A DNA stretch of 64,000 bases from Ecdyonurus torrentis (GCA_949318235.1 OX439133.1:3145597-3209596), one strand, 5' to 3'. Shown: positions 36,101 through 49,400, counted from the first letter of the stretch. Translations and numbers: made by a program. Notes: generated by a model from the sequence alone, not told the origin.

Positions 36101-39100
36101 AGATGCCTGAAATAACCGTTAAAATGAAAATAAATGTAGATAAATACAAAATCATCGTGTTGATGTCTAATTCATGGATAATAAGGTATGGTAATTATCA
36201 ATCTAGTATTCTAAATGATAACAAAGTAAGTTGACAAGGGCTTTAAGTAATAAATATGAATCACACTGTTAAATGCTTTTTTGGCCAACATGTATTATTA
36301 TATTTATTCTCATATTTTTAAGCATAAATCTGTCGCTTAATTAACTTTTTTTTTTCTTTTTTTTTTCTTTTTCACTTTCAGCCTACAACATATTCAGTAT
36401 GAAAGGTGCCAAATGGAAGTACGCACGCTCCAAATTCAGCCCCATATTTGCAACTGGCAAGATCCGTGGCATGTTTCCACTAATGTTAGAAGTTTGTGAA
36501 GAATTAAAATCATATATTAAACGTCAAATTAATTCAGATAACCCAGAATTCAAAGCTAAAGCAGTTGCCTCAAATTATACAACAGATGTTGTTGCATCGT
36601 GTGCATTTGGCTTTAAAGCAAATTCTTTGACGGATGAAAATAATAAATTCAGGAACATGGGCAAGGATATGATGAACAATTCTTCTTTTGGAACTCTATT
36701 AGTAATGCTTCAGTTTTTTTTCCCTGCACTTAGCCCAATTACTGGATTATTAGGAGTTAAGTTTATTCCTGATTATATTACTAACTTCTTTCGTAATTTA
36801 GTAAAAGAAGCTTTTGAGTTCCGAGAGAAAAATAGTATTTTAAGGAATGATTTGATTCAACTTTTAATGCAATTAAAGAAACTTGGCAGTTTAGAAGAGG
36901 ATGAAGGAGAAGAGGTTAAGAAAACCAGTGACGTGCCTTCTAATAAGGAAGAAGGAAAAATTGGTAAATATGGATTCCATTATGATAGATTTTTTTACAC
37001 GAAGAGAATTATTAATAACTGAAGTGCGAACTAACTGAAGCTATTTAATCCTTATAACTGAAACCTACTTAACTTTAAGTTATGATATTTTAAAAACTTG
37101 AGTTGGTTCGCACTTCAGTTATTTCAACTCGGTTAATTCTCTTTGTGTAATTTAAAATTAATGTATATTTTTAGTCATTGTCATTAATAATGGTATCTTC
37201 TTTTATCACATAGAAAACTTGGAAAGATTAGTAAAAAAAAAATAATAATAATAATAATAAATAAAGCTCAACAATACGAACAAGCGTGAGCAGATAGTTT
37301 TGTAATCATATCTCAATTTAACGAGTTTTTTTTATAAGGGAATGAAACAGCTTTAACCTATAAATCTTTTTTTTTTTTTTTTTTTTTGGCGGGGGGGTGG
37401 CGTTGAAATTTATTCTACAAATTACTAAGTCTCTAAACATTCTTTTTCCCTAAACTTAAAACGACTTTTTTTCTTCTTTTTCACTTTTGTAACTAATGCA
37501 CGTTAATTTTAAGACTGAAAATTTTTTGAGGATCAAAGCTATATACGCTAGTAAGAAATAATTTCAACTTAAATTTGGACTGCATTCTAGTTTTTCTAAG
37601 TCATGATAGGCTAAACTTATAAAATATTACGCGATACAAGACCTAACTAAATAAAATGAATGTTATAAAATGAATGACGTGATCATGCATTTATGCCACT
37701 GATTGTAACAAAAATAAATAAATAAATAAAATTATTTCCAGAGTTCACACACGACGTACTAACTGCTCAAGCTGTTGGATTCTTCATTGATGGTTTTGAG
37801 ACTTCTTCAGCAGCTCTAAGTTATGCCATGCATGAGCTAGTGGTCAACCCAGAAATACAAACAAAGCTACGTGAAGATTTACGTAAACTGGTTGAAGAAA
37901 ATGACGGAGTTTTGACTTACGACGCTGTTCGAGACTGTCCGTACTTGGATCAAATCTTTTACGGTATGCTAAATTATCAAGAGAGTTTTTCAATTAACAC
38001 GTTTAGCTTTTTTTTTTTTTTTTTTTTTTTCTTACTAGCTCCTAAAGAACCTCTATAAAGTATTTTAGTAGCATAACTACACAAAAATGCAGACGAAAAA
38101 GCATACAAATAAAAAAAAAAGTAAAAATATATATATTTAATTTTTTTTTTTTCTTTAACTATCATGACAATAGAGTAGACAGTATGCATGTCATGTTTTT
38201 ATGGTCTTAAATTTTTTTTAGAAAAAATAACTAATATTGGTGTATTTAAAACTTCTTTAATCGTTGTTTATTTATAGTATTAGTGTAACTTTTATAGGGT
38301 GTGTCCTCATATGACGTCATTCTGAGTGATTTTCGATGATCTTCTTGAGCAATGAATAACATTGCTCATCATAGGACAAACGTAGTTTTTGGCTATTTTC
38401 TTTGGAAAATTAGCTATTTTTTTATCATTATTATTTTTCTTGTACACTTGAGGTACTAATGCAACCTGTTGTTAACAGCATCAATGCTCTTAAAAAAATT
38501 GCGAAGTATTTTTAAACTGCCAAAATGAGTCATTTTCCTATACCGGCCAATATTATTTAGAACTCACTTATGACGTCGACTTTAATATGAATGAAACCAC
38601 CCTATACATGAACATTCAAATTTCAGAGACACTACGCAAGCACCCTATAATGGGATCTCTAAACAAAGTGTGCACACAACGCTACAAGATTCCAGACTCA
38701 GATCTTCACATTGAAGTGGGAACTCCTATTGGTCTGCCACTACACGCGACTCATCACAACCCAAAATATTACCCTGAACCTGAAAAGTTTAAACCTGAGA
38801 GATTTTCAGAGGAAAATAAGAAGAATCGTGTACCAGGAACTTTCTTAGCATTTGGAGATGGACCAAGACAATGTGTTGGTAAGTGCAAAGGTTTTTTTTA
38901 AAGCAAAGGGTCTCAATTTTGTTAAGAAATTTGATGTAAGTTTTATTTTAAAATCTGTTACCAGCCCAGCACTTTACACAAATTAATGACCAAAACAATA
39001 ATTCTAAAAAATAATAATAATAATTATTATAAAAAAAAAAACTTTCTAGGACGAGTCTAAACATTATGTTAATTTAAAGCTTATTTAGTGACTGAAAACT

Positions 39101-40272
39101 TAAATAATTTAGATTTTCTTTTTCAAAAGCAATATAAAAACAATTAATTTTTTTCTTTGCCCACACGGAAAACATAAATTTAAGAAATTATTCAGGTACA
39201 TATTAATAACTCTTTAGTACTAAACAATAACTCTCTTGCAAAAAGTCTAAAGAGTAACTCGTTAGTACAAACGCAAATTCTTTAGCGGTAAATAGTTAAC
39301 TCTTTAGATTCTAAAAAGTTTAGTTTGTATCTAAAGAATTTCTTATGAAAAAAGTCTAAATACTAACTCTTTAAATAATGTTTTCCGTGCAGCAAATATT
39401 AATTACAACCTTATTTATATTAACACATCTAGCAAGTATTTAAAGGCGTAGGGCGTAGAACACCTTGAACAAAAAAGTTGTGTAATATCCTAACAAACCT
39501 GAAAATCAACGTTGATTTGGCCGGAGTCATTGATTTCTAATTTATTTTCCACAAAATGCCACTGGCAGTCACTGACGTCACAGCTTGCCCGGTTTACGCG
39601 CGCGTAAAACAAGCAAGCTGTGACGTCAGTGACCGCCAGCAGCATTTTGTGAATGGAAAATAAATTAGAAATGAACGTTGATTTTCAGGTTTGTTAGGAT
39701 ATTACACAACTTTTTTGTTCAACGTGTTCTACGCCTTGAACAGACGTTGAACAAAAGACTTGCCTAATAAGCTATATAACGTTCCTAAATATCAACGTTG
39801 ATTTGGCCGGAGTCATATTGCTTTCTAATTTATTTTCCATTCACAAAATGGAAGATGCGGGTTTATAACGTCACAGCTCACCTGTTTCCACACGCGTAGA
39901 CTAGTGAGCTGTGACGTCACAAACCCGCAGCTGTCATTTTGTGAATAGAAAATAAATTAGAAAATCAATGACTTTGGCCAAATCAACATTGATACTTAGT
40001 TATGTTAGGTTATTAGACAAGTTCTACACATATTCTACTGCTTTAAACACAAATACATTGAGATATTCATCAATTTTAAACTTATACGTAATATTGTTTC
40101 AGGCATGAGATTTGCGCAAGCACAGGTGAAAGCTGCTTTAGCTACGACAGTTCTCAATTTTGAACTTTTACCTACGGACAACACGGTGGAACCAGTCGTG
40201 TGGGACGTCAACGCTTTTCTGAACACACCTGTTGGAGGCTTGCCTATGAAAGCTGTTGCACTTGATTACTAA
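33103..40272 (+). CDS. Cytochrome P450-3, CYP6-like (CYP3 clan)
   Basis: Coding exons: 33103-33306, 35231-35399, 36382-36963, 37742-37963, 38627-38878 and 40103-40272, giving 532 residues. Phases match the other copies. Exon 3 is 30 bp shorter than in genes 1 and 2 and encodes NNDFDINEKNDPMF in place of the longer acidic loop. Landmarks: W136-x3-R140 in KGAKWKYAR, DGFETS in the I helix, E393-T-L-R396, KPERF, and FGDGPRQCVG with C475. Exon 6 reads LHATHHNPKYYP where genes 1 and 2 have SGLHFDPKYYP, a change in substrate-recognition region 5/6 surroundings. Every border is GT-AG and no stop interrupts the frame. Membrane-bound monooxygenase by homology; substrate unknown. Confidence 0.95.
33392..35061. 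mobile_element. MITE cluster in P450-3 intron 2
   Basis: TTAA-1 (33392-33756), TTAA-4 (34141-34483) and TA-1 (34755-35061, TATAGGGTCTATGC and ATACACCCTATA ends). Between them, 33760-34135 and 34490-34750 show no recognised feature, though the former holds a direct-repeat-like pair around TTCTGAAGAAAG and TTCTAAAGAAAG. Confidence 0.7.
35733..36246. mobile_element. TTAA-1 MITE with nested 118-bp TTA element
   Basis: The TTAA-1 copy is split by an element at 35768-35885 whose ends read CCCCCGTAAGCTGC and GCAGCTTACAGCCC, with TTA duplicated on each side. The same 118-bp element, again flanked by TTA, stands at 44435-44552. Confidence 0.8.
36993..37149. mobile_element. Foldback MITE after P450-3 exon 4
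   Basis: ACACGAAGAGAATTATT with AACTGAAGTGCGAAC on the left and the complements GTTCGCACTTCAGTT and AATTCTCTTTGTGT on the right. Starts 30 bp after the exon 4 donor. Confidence 0.7.
37150..37735. other. P450-3 intron 4 remainder
   Basis: AT-rich, with T- and G-runs at 37368-37398. No other feature recognised. Confidence 0.5.
38297..38606. mobile_element. TA-1 MITE ending 20 bp before exon 6
   Basis: TATAGGGTGTGTCC and CCACCCTATA ends. The exon 6 acceptor of P450-3 is at 38626. Confidence 0.75.
39165..40046. mobile_element. CACGGAAAA element and two TTAA-2 MITEs in P450-3 intron 6
   Basis: 39165-39395 is the free copy of the element nested at 18294-18530. TTAA-2 copies follow at 39440-39738 and 39740-40046, back to back; each is a long hairpin with TGACGTCA and AGCTGTGACGTCAC segments near its centre. 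Confidence 0.7.
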
Positions 40273-40363
40273 CCAATATTATATTTGCATTTAAGTTGAG
40301 CTTCTTGCGATGCTTGTAGTAACATTTATTTACACACGTATTATATTTTTCTTTGCAAATTTC

Positions 40364-41024
40364 TTAAAGGCGTAGAACACCTTGAACAAAAAAGTTGCAT
40401 AATATCCTAACAAACCTGAAAATCAACGTTGATTTGGCCAGAGTAATTTATTTCTAATTTATTTTCCATTCACAAAATACCGCTGCCGGTCACTGACGTC
40501 ACAGCTCGCTTGTTGTTAGCGCGCGTAAACCGGGTTAGCTGTGACGTCAGTGACCGGCAGTGGTATTTTGTGAATGGAAAATAAATTAGAAATAAATTAC
40601 TCTGGCCAAATCAACGTTGATTTTCAGGTTTCTTAGGATATTATGCAACTTTTTTATTCAAGGTGTTCTACGCCTTTAAAGGAATAGACCAGAGAAAAAC
40701 ATAAGCATTTATATCACAAAACACTTGATGGGCGATTTACATAAATAACTTTAGTTTGTCTCAAAACCCAACAGTAGCCCCGTATAGCAGTGATCATAAA
40801 ATTTGATTTATGCAACCCATACAACATTTTCACACTAATTTTTGCATGTTTCTGACGTCATAAACATGAAGTTTTACGCAAATTGCATACTTTACAGTAT
40901 TTTCACGTTCTCTCGTGGGGCTACATTAACATTCTGGTAACAATTGTCATTCGTTTCGAAGATCCCATTTCGTGTTTATTCATTAAAAAGCACACGTTGT
41001 TTTATGTGGTCTATATGGCTTTAA
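40364..41024. mobile_element. TTAA-2 and TTAA-4 MITEs sharing one TTAA
   Basis: TTAA-2 (40364-40679) ends at TTAA 40676-40679, which is also the start of TTAA-4 (40676-41024). Both have intact ends. They lie just after P450-3. Confidence 0.8.
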
Positions 41025-41550
41025 TATACAATAATAATAACAAAATTATATTTTTTACTGCTTAATAAATTTTGTTTTATTTAAAACACCCTATAGAATC
41101 AGAATTCGATGTTTTCCCGTCAAAGTGAACTAGCTATTTAATTTAGATTTTACTCATAATCAACAGTCTACCCTTTTTTAATTCCAATAAGGACATTTAT
41201 TAACTTCTGTTGTTATAATTTTAAACTTATTTACATAATATTTTTTCAACCTTATTTATATCCAGCAAAAAGCAAAAAATAAAAATTATTAAATAAAAAG
41301 TTAAAATCGTCCAAGCACGTATACATTTTTTTTTTTTTTTTAGCTCTGTTATTTCGTTACCCCCTTCTCCCCGCTCTCTAAACATGGGCCAGTATAAGAA
41401 ATTACTCATGTTGTCTATTTAAAAATACTTCGGAATATTTTTGAGAGCATTATGATGCTGTTAACAGATTGAATTAGTTTTTTAGGTATGCAAGAAAAAT
41501 TATAATAAAAAAAAAAATATATATATATAGCTTTGACTTTAACATGAATG

Positions 41551-42190
41551 GATCACATGCAATGAAACAGGGTTTTTAGTAGTTTTTCAATATCATTTTT
41601 CCTGCATTTTCAAGGTATTTTCAAGGTATATTTTCACTTTTCAAGGAATATATTTGATGATAATAATATGGGAATTAACTATAATTTTAGGGTACCGTAG
41701 TAAGAAAAATAAATAAACAATAATGTTATACGTTTATAAACCACTGTCCATAGCAAAGTAAACTTGCTACACTTTTTACTACAAAAGTAAAATAAAACTC
41801 CTAAACTTTTTTTAATTTCGGTACTTTCCCTAAAAGCCATATTATCGAGGAAAAAAATAGAGGTACCTCAATGGGAATAGTTTCATAAAAATGCGGAATT
41901 TTATTCAAAATTCGTTTCTTTTTATATTTATATAATAATGATGATGTTTTTATACATCAAAAATAAAAACTCAAGGTTTTTTTTGTCATTTTTACTGCAT
42001 TTTCAAGGGTTTTCCAGGGGGGGTCAAATTTCCTGCATTTTCAAGGTTTTCAAGGTTTTCCAGGTTACTAGAAACCCTGAATTGAAATTTAATTTTAATT
42101 GTTGCTATAAGTAAAAACAATTTTTCAATAAGAAATGCTTTAAGAATATTTAAAATTACTTTAAAAAGTTCGTTCATTGCAAGTCCATTC
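41551..42190. mobile_element. Foldback with nested CAGGGTTTYTAG element
   Basis: The outer foldback (ATGGATCACATGCAATGAA and TTCATTGCAAGTCCAT) also occurs intact at 44577-44700. It is split by an insert at about 41569-42079 with ends CAGGGTTTTTAGTAG and ACTAGAAACCCTG. The insert is rich in CATTTTCAAGGT repeats. Flanks CAATGAAA and AATTGAAA suggest an eroded 8-bp duplication (hAT-like). Confidence 0.6.
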
Positions 42191-42244
42191 ATACACCCCC
42201 TATAGACCGGTTGCACTCATATTTAAGATCCGCCATTTTGTTGG

Positions 42245-42510
42245 TCAGGAATATACTGTATAGGCCATCCAGCATATAGGAAAAACGTCATTTTTATTTT
42301 TTAATAGCAATAAAGAAGCTTCAAACGTCAATCATTATTTCTAGCTTGTAATAAGCTCGAAGAATATGAGAAAAATTAGTTATCAGTTGAAATAAACTCG
42401 TTTTATGTGAAAATTTTGGAGAAATGATGTTTCTCCTATATGCTGGACAATGTATTAGGTATACCACAAACATGGCGACAAAGCGCAAGGATGTGCAAGG
42501 AGTCTATATA
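42245..42510. mobile_element. MITE related to 1978-2240
   Basis: Inverted orientation relative to the copy near the left edge; GGCGACAAAGCGCAAGGATG end. Confidence 0.6.
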
Positions 42511-42682
42511 TTATTTACGTATTTTATTCTTGCCAACATATAAATTTATATATTTACTAAAAATTACATGCTCACTACATATCTTTTTTCTCAGTGTATA
42601 TTTCAATATAAATTGCACTTGACATTGAAAGGACTTGATCTTAAATATTTAATGCGTCATTCATACAATTGAAATTTTATAC

Positions 42683-42805
42683 GCATGCGCAGTAAGATAT
42701 TGAATTATAATAATATTTTGGTTATATCTATGCAAAATTAACGTGAAGGACACACGACAAATTTTACTGGAGTCTGCGAGAGCGAGAGAGTGAAGCTCAA
42801 TCACG
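42683..42805 (+). promoter_or_regulatory. P450-4 promoter and non-coding first exon
   Basis: ACGCATGCGCAGTAAG (42681-42696) followed by an A/T-rich stretch; the exon carries GGAGTCTGCGAGAGCGAGAG and ends AATCACG at a GTAAGTCC donor (42806). Matches the P450-3 first exon. Confidence 0.6.
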
Positions 42806-43040
42806 GTAAGTCCCTGCTGGCTGGTTTTAAACAATATCTATTTTAGGAAATATAATTTAGCCTTTCTTTATACACATGAATAACACAGCACAAATTGTTA
42901 TTGTGTTCTTATATTTAACAAATTTGAAACTTTACGAAATTTTTAAAAATTTATATCATAATATTATTTATACTTCAAACGTTTAAATTGTCAAACTTTT
43001 ATAGAAAATTATAATTACTATATTTTAAGAAAGAAAACAA

Positions 43041-43225
<185 letters not shown>

Positions 43226-43359
43226 ATTTTTACAGACGAGTAATATAATTTTTTTTAATTATTGCACTTTTGCGTATAAATGAGTAGCAAATACAATTTT
43301 TACCGAAGCAGTAACTTTAATTCGTTACGAGTACAAAAGTAAAAATCTTATAAATATGA

Positions 43360-43575
43360 TAAATACAGGTGAAGTTGCTAACCGGATAAATCGGGCTAAT
43401 CGGGTAAACCGGGTAACTGGCTTATGATAGCTATACATGTGAAATATATAGTTATCCAGGTAGTACAAAGATAAATATAAAATCAAAATAACTACAGGTG
43501 AAGTAGTTATCCAGGTAGAAGAAAGGTAAATCTCTAACAATAAAAAGATAACTACAGGTGAAATATCTATTTAAG
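43360..43575. repeat. Short tandem repeats around AACTACAGGTGAA
   Basis: Three units of about 58 bp with CTACAGGTGAAGTAGTTATC and CCAGGTAG. Before them CGGGTAAACCGGGTAAC repeats occur. Confidence 0.65.
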
Positions 43576-44430
43576 TATATATAAAGTATACATAATTAGA
43601 AGGCGGTATAATATTAAAAAACATTGGTTCACTGAAGCTAAATATGTATTTTCACAGTGTATATAGCAAAAAAGTATTTAAAAGATAACATAATTTTGAA
43701 GTAGACATACAATAAATATACAAACCCACTGTGTCCATATTTAGTTTCATGACGCAATATATACATACGCCTTTTCGTTTTTTTTTTTTTTTTTTTTTTT
43801 ATGTTTTTCTTTAATCTCCTTATATCTTTAATTTTCCAATGATGAACGCCGCCTTTTCTCTCATTCTATCATAATACACCACACGTGTGTAAAAATCGCC
43901 TCTAGTAGTTCTCCAAACGTTAAGAACACTATAGTTTATCTCTACTATATAATATGCAGATCATGAATTAAAAAAACTACAAACAAAAATAGTATACTAT
44001 ACTGTATAAAGATATACACACACAAACGATAAAAAATAATTATGAAATAATAATGCTAATACATTTTCAGCATAATTTGTTTAGTATACCAGCATAATTT
44101 ATGCTATATTGACATAAATGCAGCTTAAACTACGTCATTTATCATTTCCATGTGCTTTACGTATCGCCAGTAATTAAGTGAAGTTCTTTTCATATAATTA
44201 GCGTTTTGACGCCATACAATACTTAAATTTCAAAATTATCTAGCTCAGCAAAAAAAAAAAAAAAAAAAAAAAACTTAAACTTAATTTTTGAAACTTTTAA
44301 ACAAAAAGACATTTTTTTAATGATTATTCGATGCTTATCGTCGCCTGCATACGTAGAAAACTTTTTAAGACACTTTGTTGCACAGGAAGCGTGAAAATTT
44401 TTGAGGAATCGCTTCTTTTTTTTACATTCT
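43575..44430. other. P450-4 intron 1, middle part
   Basis: AT-rich with T-runs (43779-43800) and a GCATAA-rich MITE part at 44035-44155. Nothing else recognised. Confidence 0.5.
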
Positions 44431-44434
44431 CTTA

Positions 44435-44552
44435 CCCTCGTAAGCTGCAACGCTAACTAACTAGTTAAACCGTAGTTAAGTTGTTATTTTGATTGTTGCA
44501 ACAATTAAAAAAAGATAACTAAGGTTTAACTAGAGGTTGCAGCTTATAGCCC
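44435..44552. mobile_element. 118-bp MITE with TTA duplication
   Basis: CCCTCGTAAGCTGC and GCAGCTTATAGCCC ends, TTA on both sides. Identical in length to the copy nested at 35768-35885. Confidence 0.8.
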
Positions 44553-44576
44553 TTAAATTAATGTATTCAATGTAAA

Positions 44577-44700
44577 ATGGATCACTTGGAATGAAATGTT
44601 TTTAATTGTTGCAACAAGTGAAAAAAAAAATTCCATAAGAAATGTATAAAGAATATTTCAAATTATTTTAAAAAGTTTGTTCATTGCAAGTGGTCCGTTG
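44577..44700. mobile_element. Foldback GGATCACTTGGAATGAA
   Basis: Uninterrupted copy of the element split at 41551-42190. Confidence 0.6.
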
Positions 44701-44869
44701 AGATAATGTAAATTTATTTACCAAAACTTTATTGGAGTAAAAAAAGGGGGATGCTTTTTGTTTTTAAAAAACCAAACTCTTAACTTATTTTGGTAATGGT
44801 TTATTATTAAGAAAAGATCGCTACAGATAGAGTTTATTTTATTATACGCCAACCTTGGCGATGAAGACC

Positions 44870-45180
44870 CACATTAATTATAAAAGTGACAATATTTCCA
44901 TGTATAAACCACCTACACTAGTTCTCCAACTTAAAAGCCACTAAGTGATAGATTATGTAGGATTTGTTTATAAAGACGAGTAAAAAAAAGGTTCAAGGTT
45001 CATTTCGTCCCTAAAAATATAGCGCATTATGTTGTGTCTGTTTAGCAGTGAAGTGTGGACTTTTAAAGATAGCGAATTATGATAAACAACGATGATAAAG
45101 CGTAAATCAATATTAATATTTTTATTACAGTAATTATTGCTTAAATATTGCGTAGAAATATTTAAAAAATTTAACAATGT
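44870..45180. repeat. Segment paralogous to 31060-31860 without the Harbinger-like insert
   Basis: Shares CCATGTATAAACCACC-like start, ACTAGTTCTCCAA, TAGGATTTGTTTATA and later TTGTGTCTGT-like parts with P450-3 intron 1. This supports origin of genes 3 and 4 by tandem duplication that included intron 1. Confidence 0.7.
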
Positions 45181-45194
45181 TAAAAATAAATTTT

Positions 45195-45230
<36 letters not shown>

Positions 45231-45518
45231 AGTAAAACTAATGTCAGCACTCATAGTGTAGTCAACAAAAGCCAAAAAAGGCCTTTCAGAACTGTCAAAA
45301 CTGTGGTAGAAATTATTCTAGCTTACTTTTAGCAATATTTATTACAACATAATTTAATTATGCTAGACTTTATATCATATTGATAATTATTTTACTGTAA
45401 TTGAAATAACTTAAATGAATATTATATTACCACATATATTTATGCATTTATTTTGTTTTTAATTATTATTTAAATTTAACCTACAATAACCAGTTGAAAG
45501 GCTATTAATAGTTATCAC

Positions 45519-46039
45519 TATAGAGAGCGCAGAAATAGTTTTTCAACTATTTGCGTTTCGGGTGCTATTTTAATTATTTAACCAGATCTCCATCGATCCA
45601 TTAAATTGTGACCTTTTGACCCCATCTAAAAATCACCTATTTTCACCTATTTCATGAAAAACAACTATTTCAACATTTTTTACGTATTTGTCAACAATTT
45701 TTATAGTTTTTTCATAATTTGTTGAAAACGTGTACATTTCTAAGCAAATTTGAAAAAAAAATTGAAAGAAACAAAAACTTTTTTTAATTTTTTTTTTTTA
45801 ATTTTTTTTTTTTTTTAATTTTCCATAGAAATGTACATGTTTCCAACAAATCATGAAAAAAATATGAAAATAGTTGACAAATAGGTGAAAAATGTTGAAA
45901 TTGTAGTTTTTCATGAAAATATTATAAAATAAAAATCAACTATTAAATCAACTATTTCTTAAAAATCACCTATTTTACCCAAAAAAACACCTATATAGTT
46001 AACTATTTTGGAAAAAAAAACCTATTTCTGCGCTCTTTA
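45519..46039. mobile_element. hAT-like MITE, 8-bp duplication GTTATCAC
   Basis: GTTATCAC is present at 45511-45518 and 46040-46047. Ends read TATAGAGAGCGCAGAAATAG and the near-complement CTATTTCTGCGCTCTTTA. 521 bp, no transposase. Second copy at 58233-58765. Confidence 0.85.
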
Positions 46040-46480
46040 GTTATCACAATGCATTTAATTTTTTTTTTTCGATATATTTTATACTTTTACAATTAACGGA
46101 CGCATAATTTATTTAGTGCGTATATAATATTAAAACGCTATAAAATAAAATATAATTAGGATCTATGATTTTTTTTCCGTCTTTTCACTTTTATTATATA
46201 CATAAATTCACCAAAACTATAGGCTTTAATTATTATTATTTTACTTTTTTTTTTTTTTTTTTTTTCTGACTCAATGTATGAAATTTTATATTTTTTGAAC
46301 TTTATATTTTTTATATATATACTTATAAAAGGTACATTTGATTGCCTGATAAACAATGAGATAATTTGTGATATGCTAAATAAATTTCGAAATTAATCAT
46401 TCCCTCAACACGACCCCCTGGTCATTGCTGTTTACTCCAAATAAGTTATTAAAGCAACTGTTCTCCTGTTTCCCAAACAG

Positions 46481-49400
46481 ATGGGAGTGCTGCTTGCTGA
46501 CTCGTACTGGGCCGATACTTTGGTCCTGGTCGCTACAATATGTGGTCTCATCTACTACTGGTCCACTTCTACCTACAACTACTGGAAAGACCGCGGGGTC
46601 AAGACGGTGCCCAATGTCTTCCCCCTATTAGGATCTCTTAAAGACGCTGTCTTACTTAAGAAACAAATAGGATTGCAATTTACGGTAAGAAATTATTAAA
46701 TAGAAACGTAGCAACTGTTTTTGAGGTAAACTTGAAAGAAATATAGGCATTGACAAAACACTACATAAAAATAACATTAAAGTTTGTCTGAAAGCCCAAT
46801 GTAGCGCTTTTTTTTTTTTTTTTTTTTAGAAATAGTCACAAAATTTCGATTTATGCAACCCGTATAACATTTCAATACTAATTTTTGCCTGTTTTTTTGC
46901 ATAATTTATGCTATTAATTAATTTTATTCAATAAACATAAATGGTGTACAACATATAACTTCAATTTTTCAAAAATAAAAGTAAATTACATACATAAACA
47001 TTAATCTTAAGCATAAGCTGTTAGATTAATGCTACGATTAGTACGATTAGTACAGTCATTATCCAATTAAAAAAATGACATTCTATTGGCATATGGGAAT
47101 AACATGTATTTAGATAGAGTTTTGCGTGAAATGAAATCTTCATCTGATTGCATTGAATGGCCATAAGCCAATACAATTTCATTTTTTATTGGAATGATTG
47201 TACATTTCAACAAATGATCACATGGCTCACCACACAATTTACATTTACATGAGGTACCACACTCGTTAGTTATGCATAATTTATGCTATACATCACAATT
47301 ACTATGTTTTAATAGCATAAATATTATGTTGTATTAATTATATATGTAAAGCTAATTTAGCATTATTTATTCTATAATGACATAAATTCAGCATAAATTA
47401 CCTTTTTTTTTTCCAAGCGGAAAAAAAAAAAACTAAAAAGTTACTATCCAGTTTTTTTTTAGAATAAATTTCTTATAGATATACGAAGTTTTTTTAAGAT
47501 ATTAAGAGCAAATTGTTTTCCACTGGAGAAATAACGATTCTATTACCGAGTTATTGTTCAAACATTTTTCAATTCATTTATATGATTGTACTGAAGATTT
47601 ACATCTATGTGTAAGTGAATGATTTGTTAAGGGACTAGGGTACTGACCTTATACCTCAAAAACTAGAACGTGTTTTTGGGTCTAAATTTGGTATCATTGT
47701 GTAGCTAAGAGTCATTTTTAACCGTGATAAAAATTTCAAGATGTTTGACCGTCCCGAAAAAAAAAATTTGACATTACATTTTCGGCTTAAAATTTCAAAA
47801 AATCATATAAAATTAATTTGCACGGTGACCCCTTACAATTTTTATAAATTTGAAATTGTCTCAAGCTGAAGTATCATTGTGCAAAATTTCAGATTATTTT
47901 TGACGATAAAAGTTTAAGTCTAATGGCCGACGTTGGTACCCTACTCCCTTAAGTTTATGTTTGCCACACAGGAGATGTACTGGTCACTTGATGGCGAGAG
48001 ATACGGCGGCTACTACAAGATCAGACAGCCTGCTCTAATGTTACGTGACCCTGCACTTATCAAAACTATCATGACCAAGGACTTCAATCATTTTCTAAAT
48101 AACGACTTAGAAATCAACGAGTCGAATGACCCGATGTTTGGTAGGTATTGGGTGGCTTGAGGTTGTGAGCTACCACCATGTTTGTGGAAATATAATCCAT
48201 AACGTAGTATAGTGCATAAAAGTGTTTGATTTTTTTTTTCCAAAATGTGTTTTAAAATTGAATTATTTTTTCTACTTTATGAAAAGAAAACAAAACAAAT
48301 TTTTATGCTGCACTGCTATGTTCTTGCACAGGATCGGACAAGATAATATAAATTTTAATTAATAAATCTTGCACAGGATCCTGAGCAAGATCCTGCGCAA
48401 GAAAATTGTAACTTTTCTTGCAAGATCTTGCAAGACAACTTTTAAAATTGTGCACAAGATCATGCAAGATCCTGATCAAGATCTTGCACAGGATTTTTGA
48501 GCAGGGATACTAGAAAATAATAATGTTTTTCCTTCCTTCTTCAGCCTACAACATGTTCACTATGAAAGGTGCCAAATGGAAGTACGCACGCTCCAAATTC
48601 AGCCCCATATTTGCAACTGGCAAGATCCGAGGCATGTTTCCACTAATGTTAGAAGTTTGCGAAGAATTAAAATCACATATCCAACATAAAATTGAGTCAG
48701 GTAATCCTGAATTCAAAGCTAAAGAAGTTGCCTCAAATTATACAACAGATGTGGTTGCATCGTGTGCATTTGGCTTTAAGTCAAATTCTTTGACGGATGA
48801 AAATAATAAATTCAGAACCATGGGCAAAGAAATGATGACACCAACTCCCATGAGGGCTATCGCATCAGTGATTTCGTTTTTACTTCCTACCATCGGCTAT
48901 ATTTCAGGATTTTTAGGACTCAAGTTTATTCCAGATCATATTACTAATTTCTTTCGTAATTTAGTAAGAGAAGCTTTTGAGTTCCGAGAGAAAAATAATA
49001 TTTTGAGAAATGATTTGATTCAACTTTTGATGCAATTGAAGAAACTTGGCAGTTTAGATTTAGAAGAGGAAGAAGGAGAAGAGGTTAAGAAAACCAGTGA
49101 CGTGCCTTCTAATAAGGAAGAAGGAAAAATTGGTAAGTTTTTATGATAATATTTCAGAAGCTTTTATAAGCAGTATAGCAAAACATTTAGTACCTTCTAA
49201 TAAAGATGAAGGAAAAATTGGTAAGTATTGATTTCTTATATGACAGGATTTTTTAATTGTGTAATTACAATTCAAAATTAAAGTTTATATCTTAAAGGCC
49301 CTCTTGTCAACTTACTTTTTTATCATTTAGAATACTAGACTGATTATTACCATACCTTAATATCCATGAATTAGACACCATCGCGTTGATTTTGTATTTA

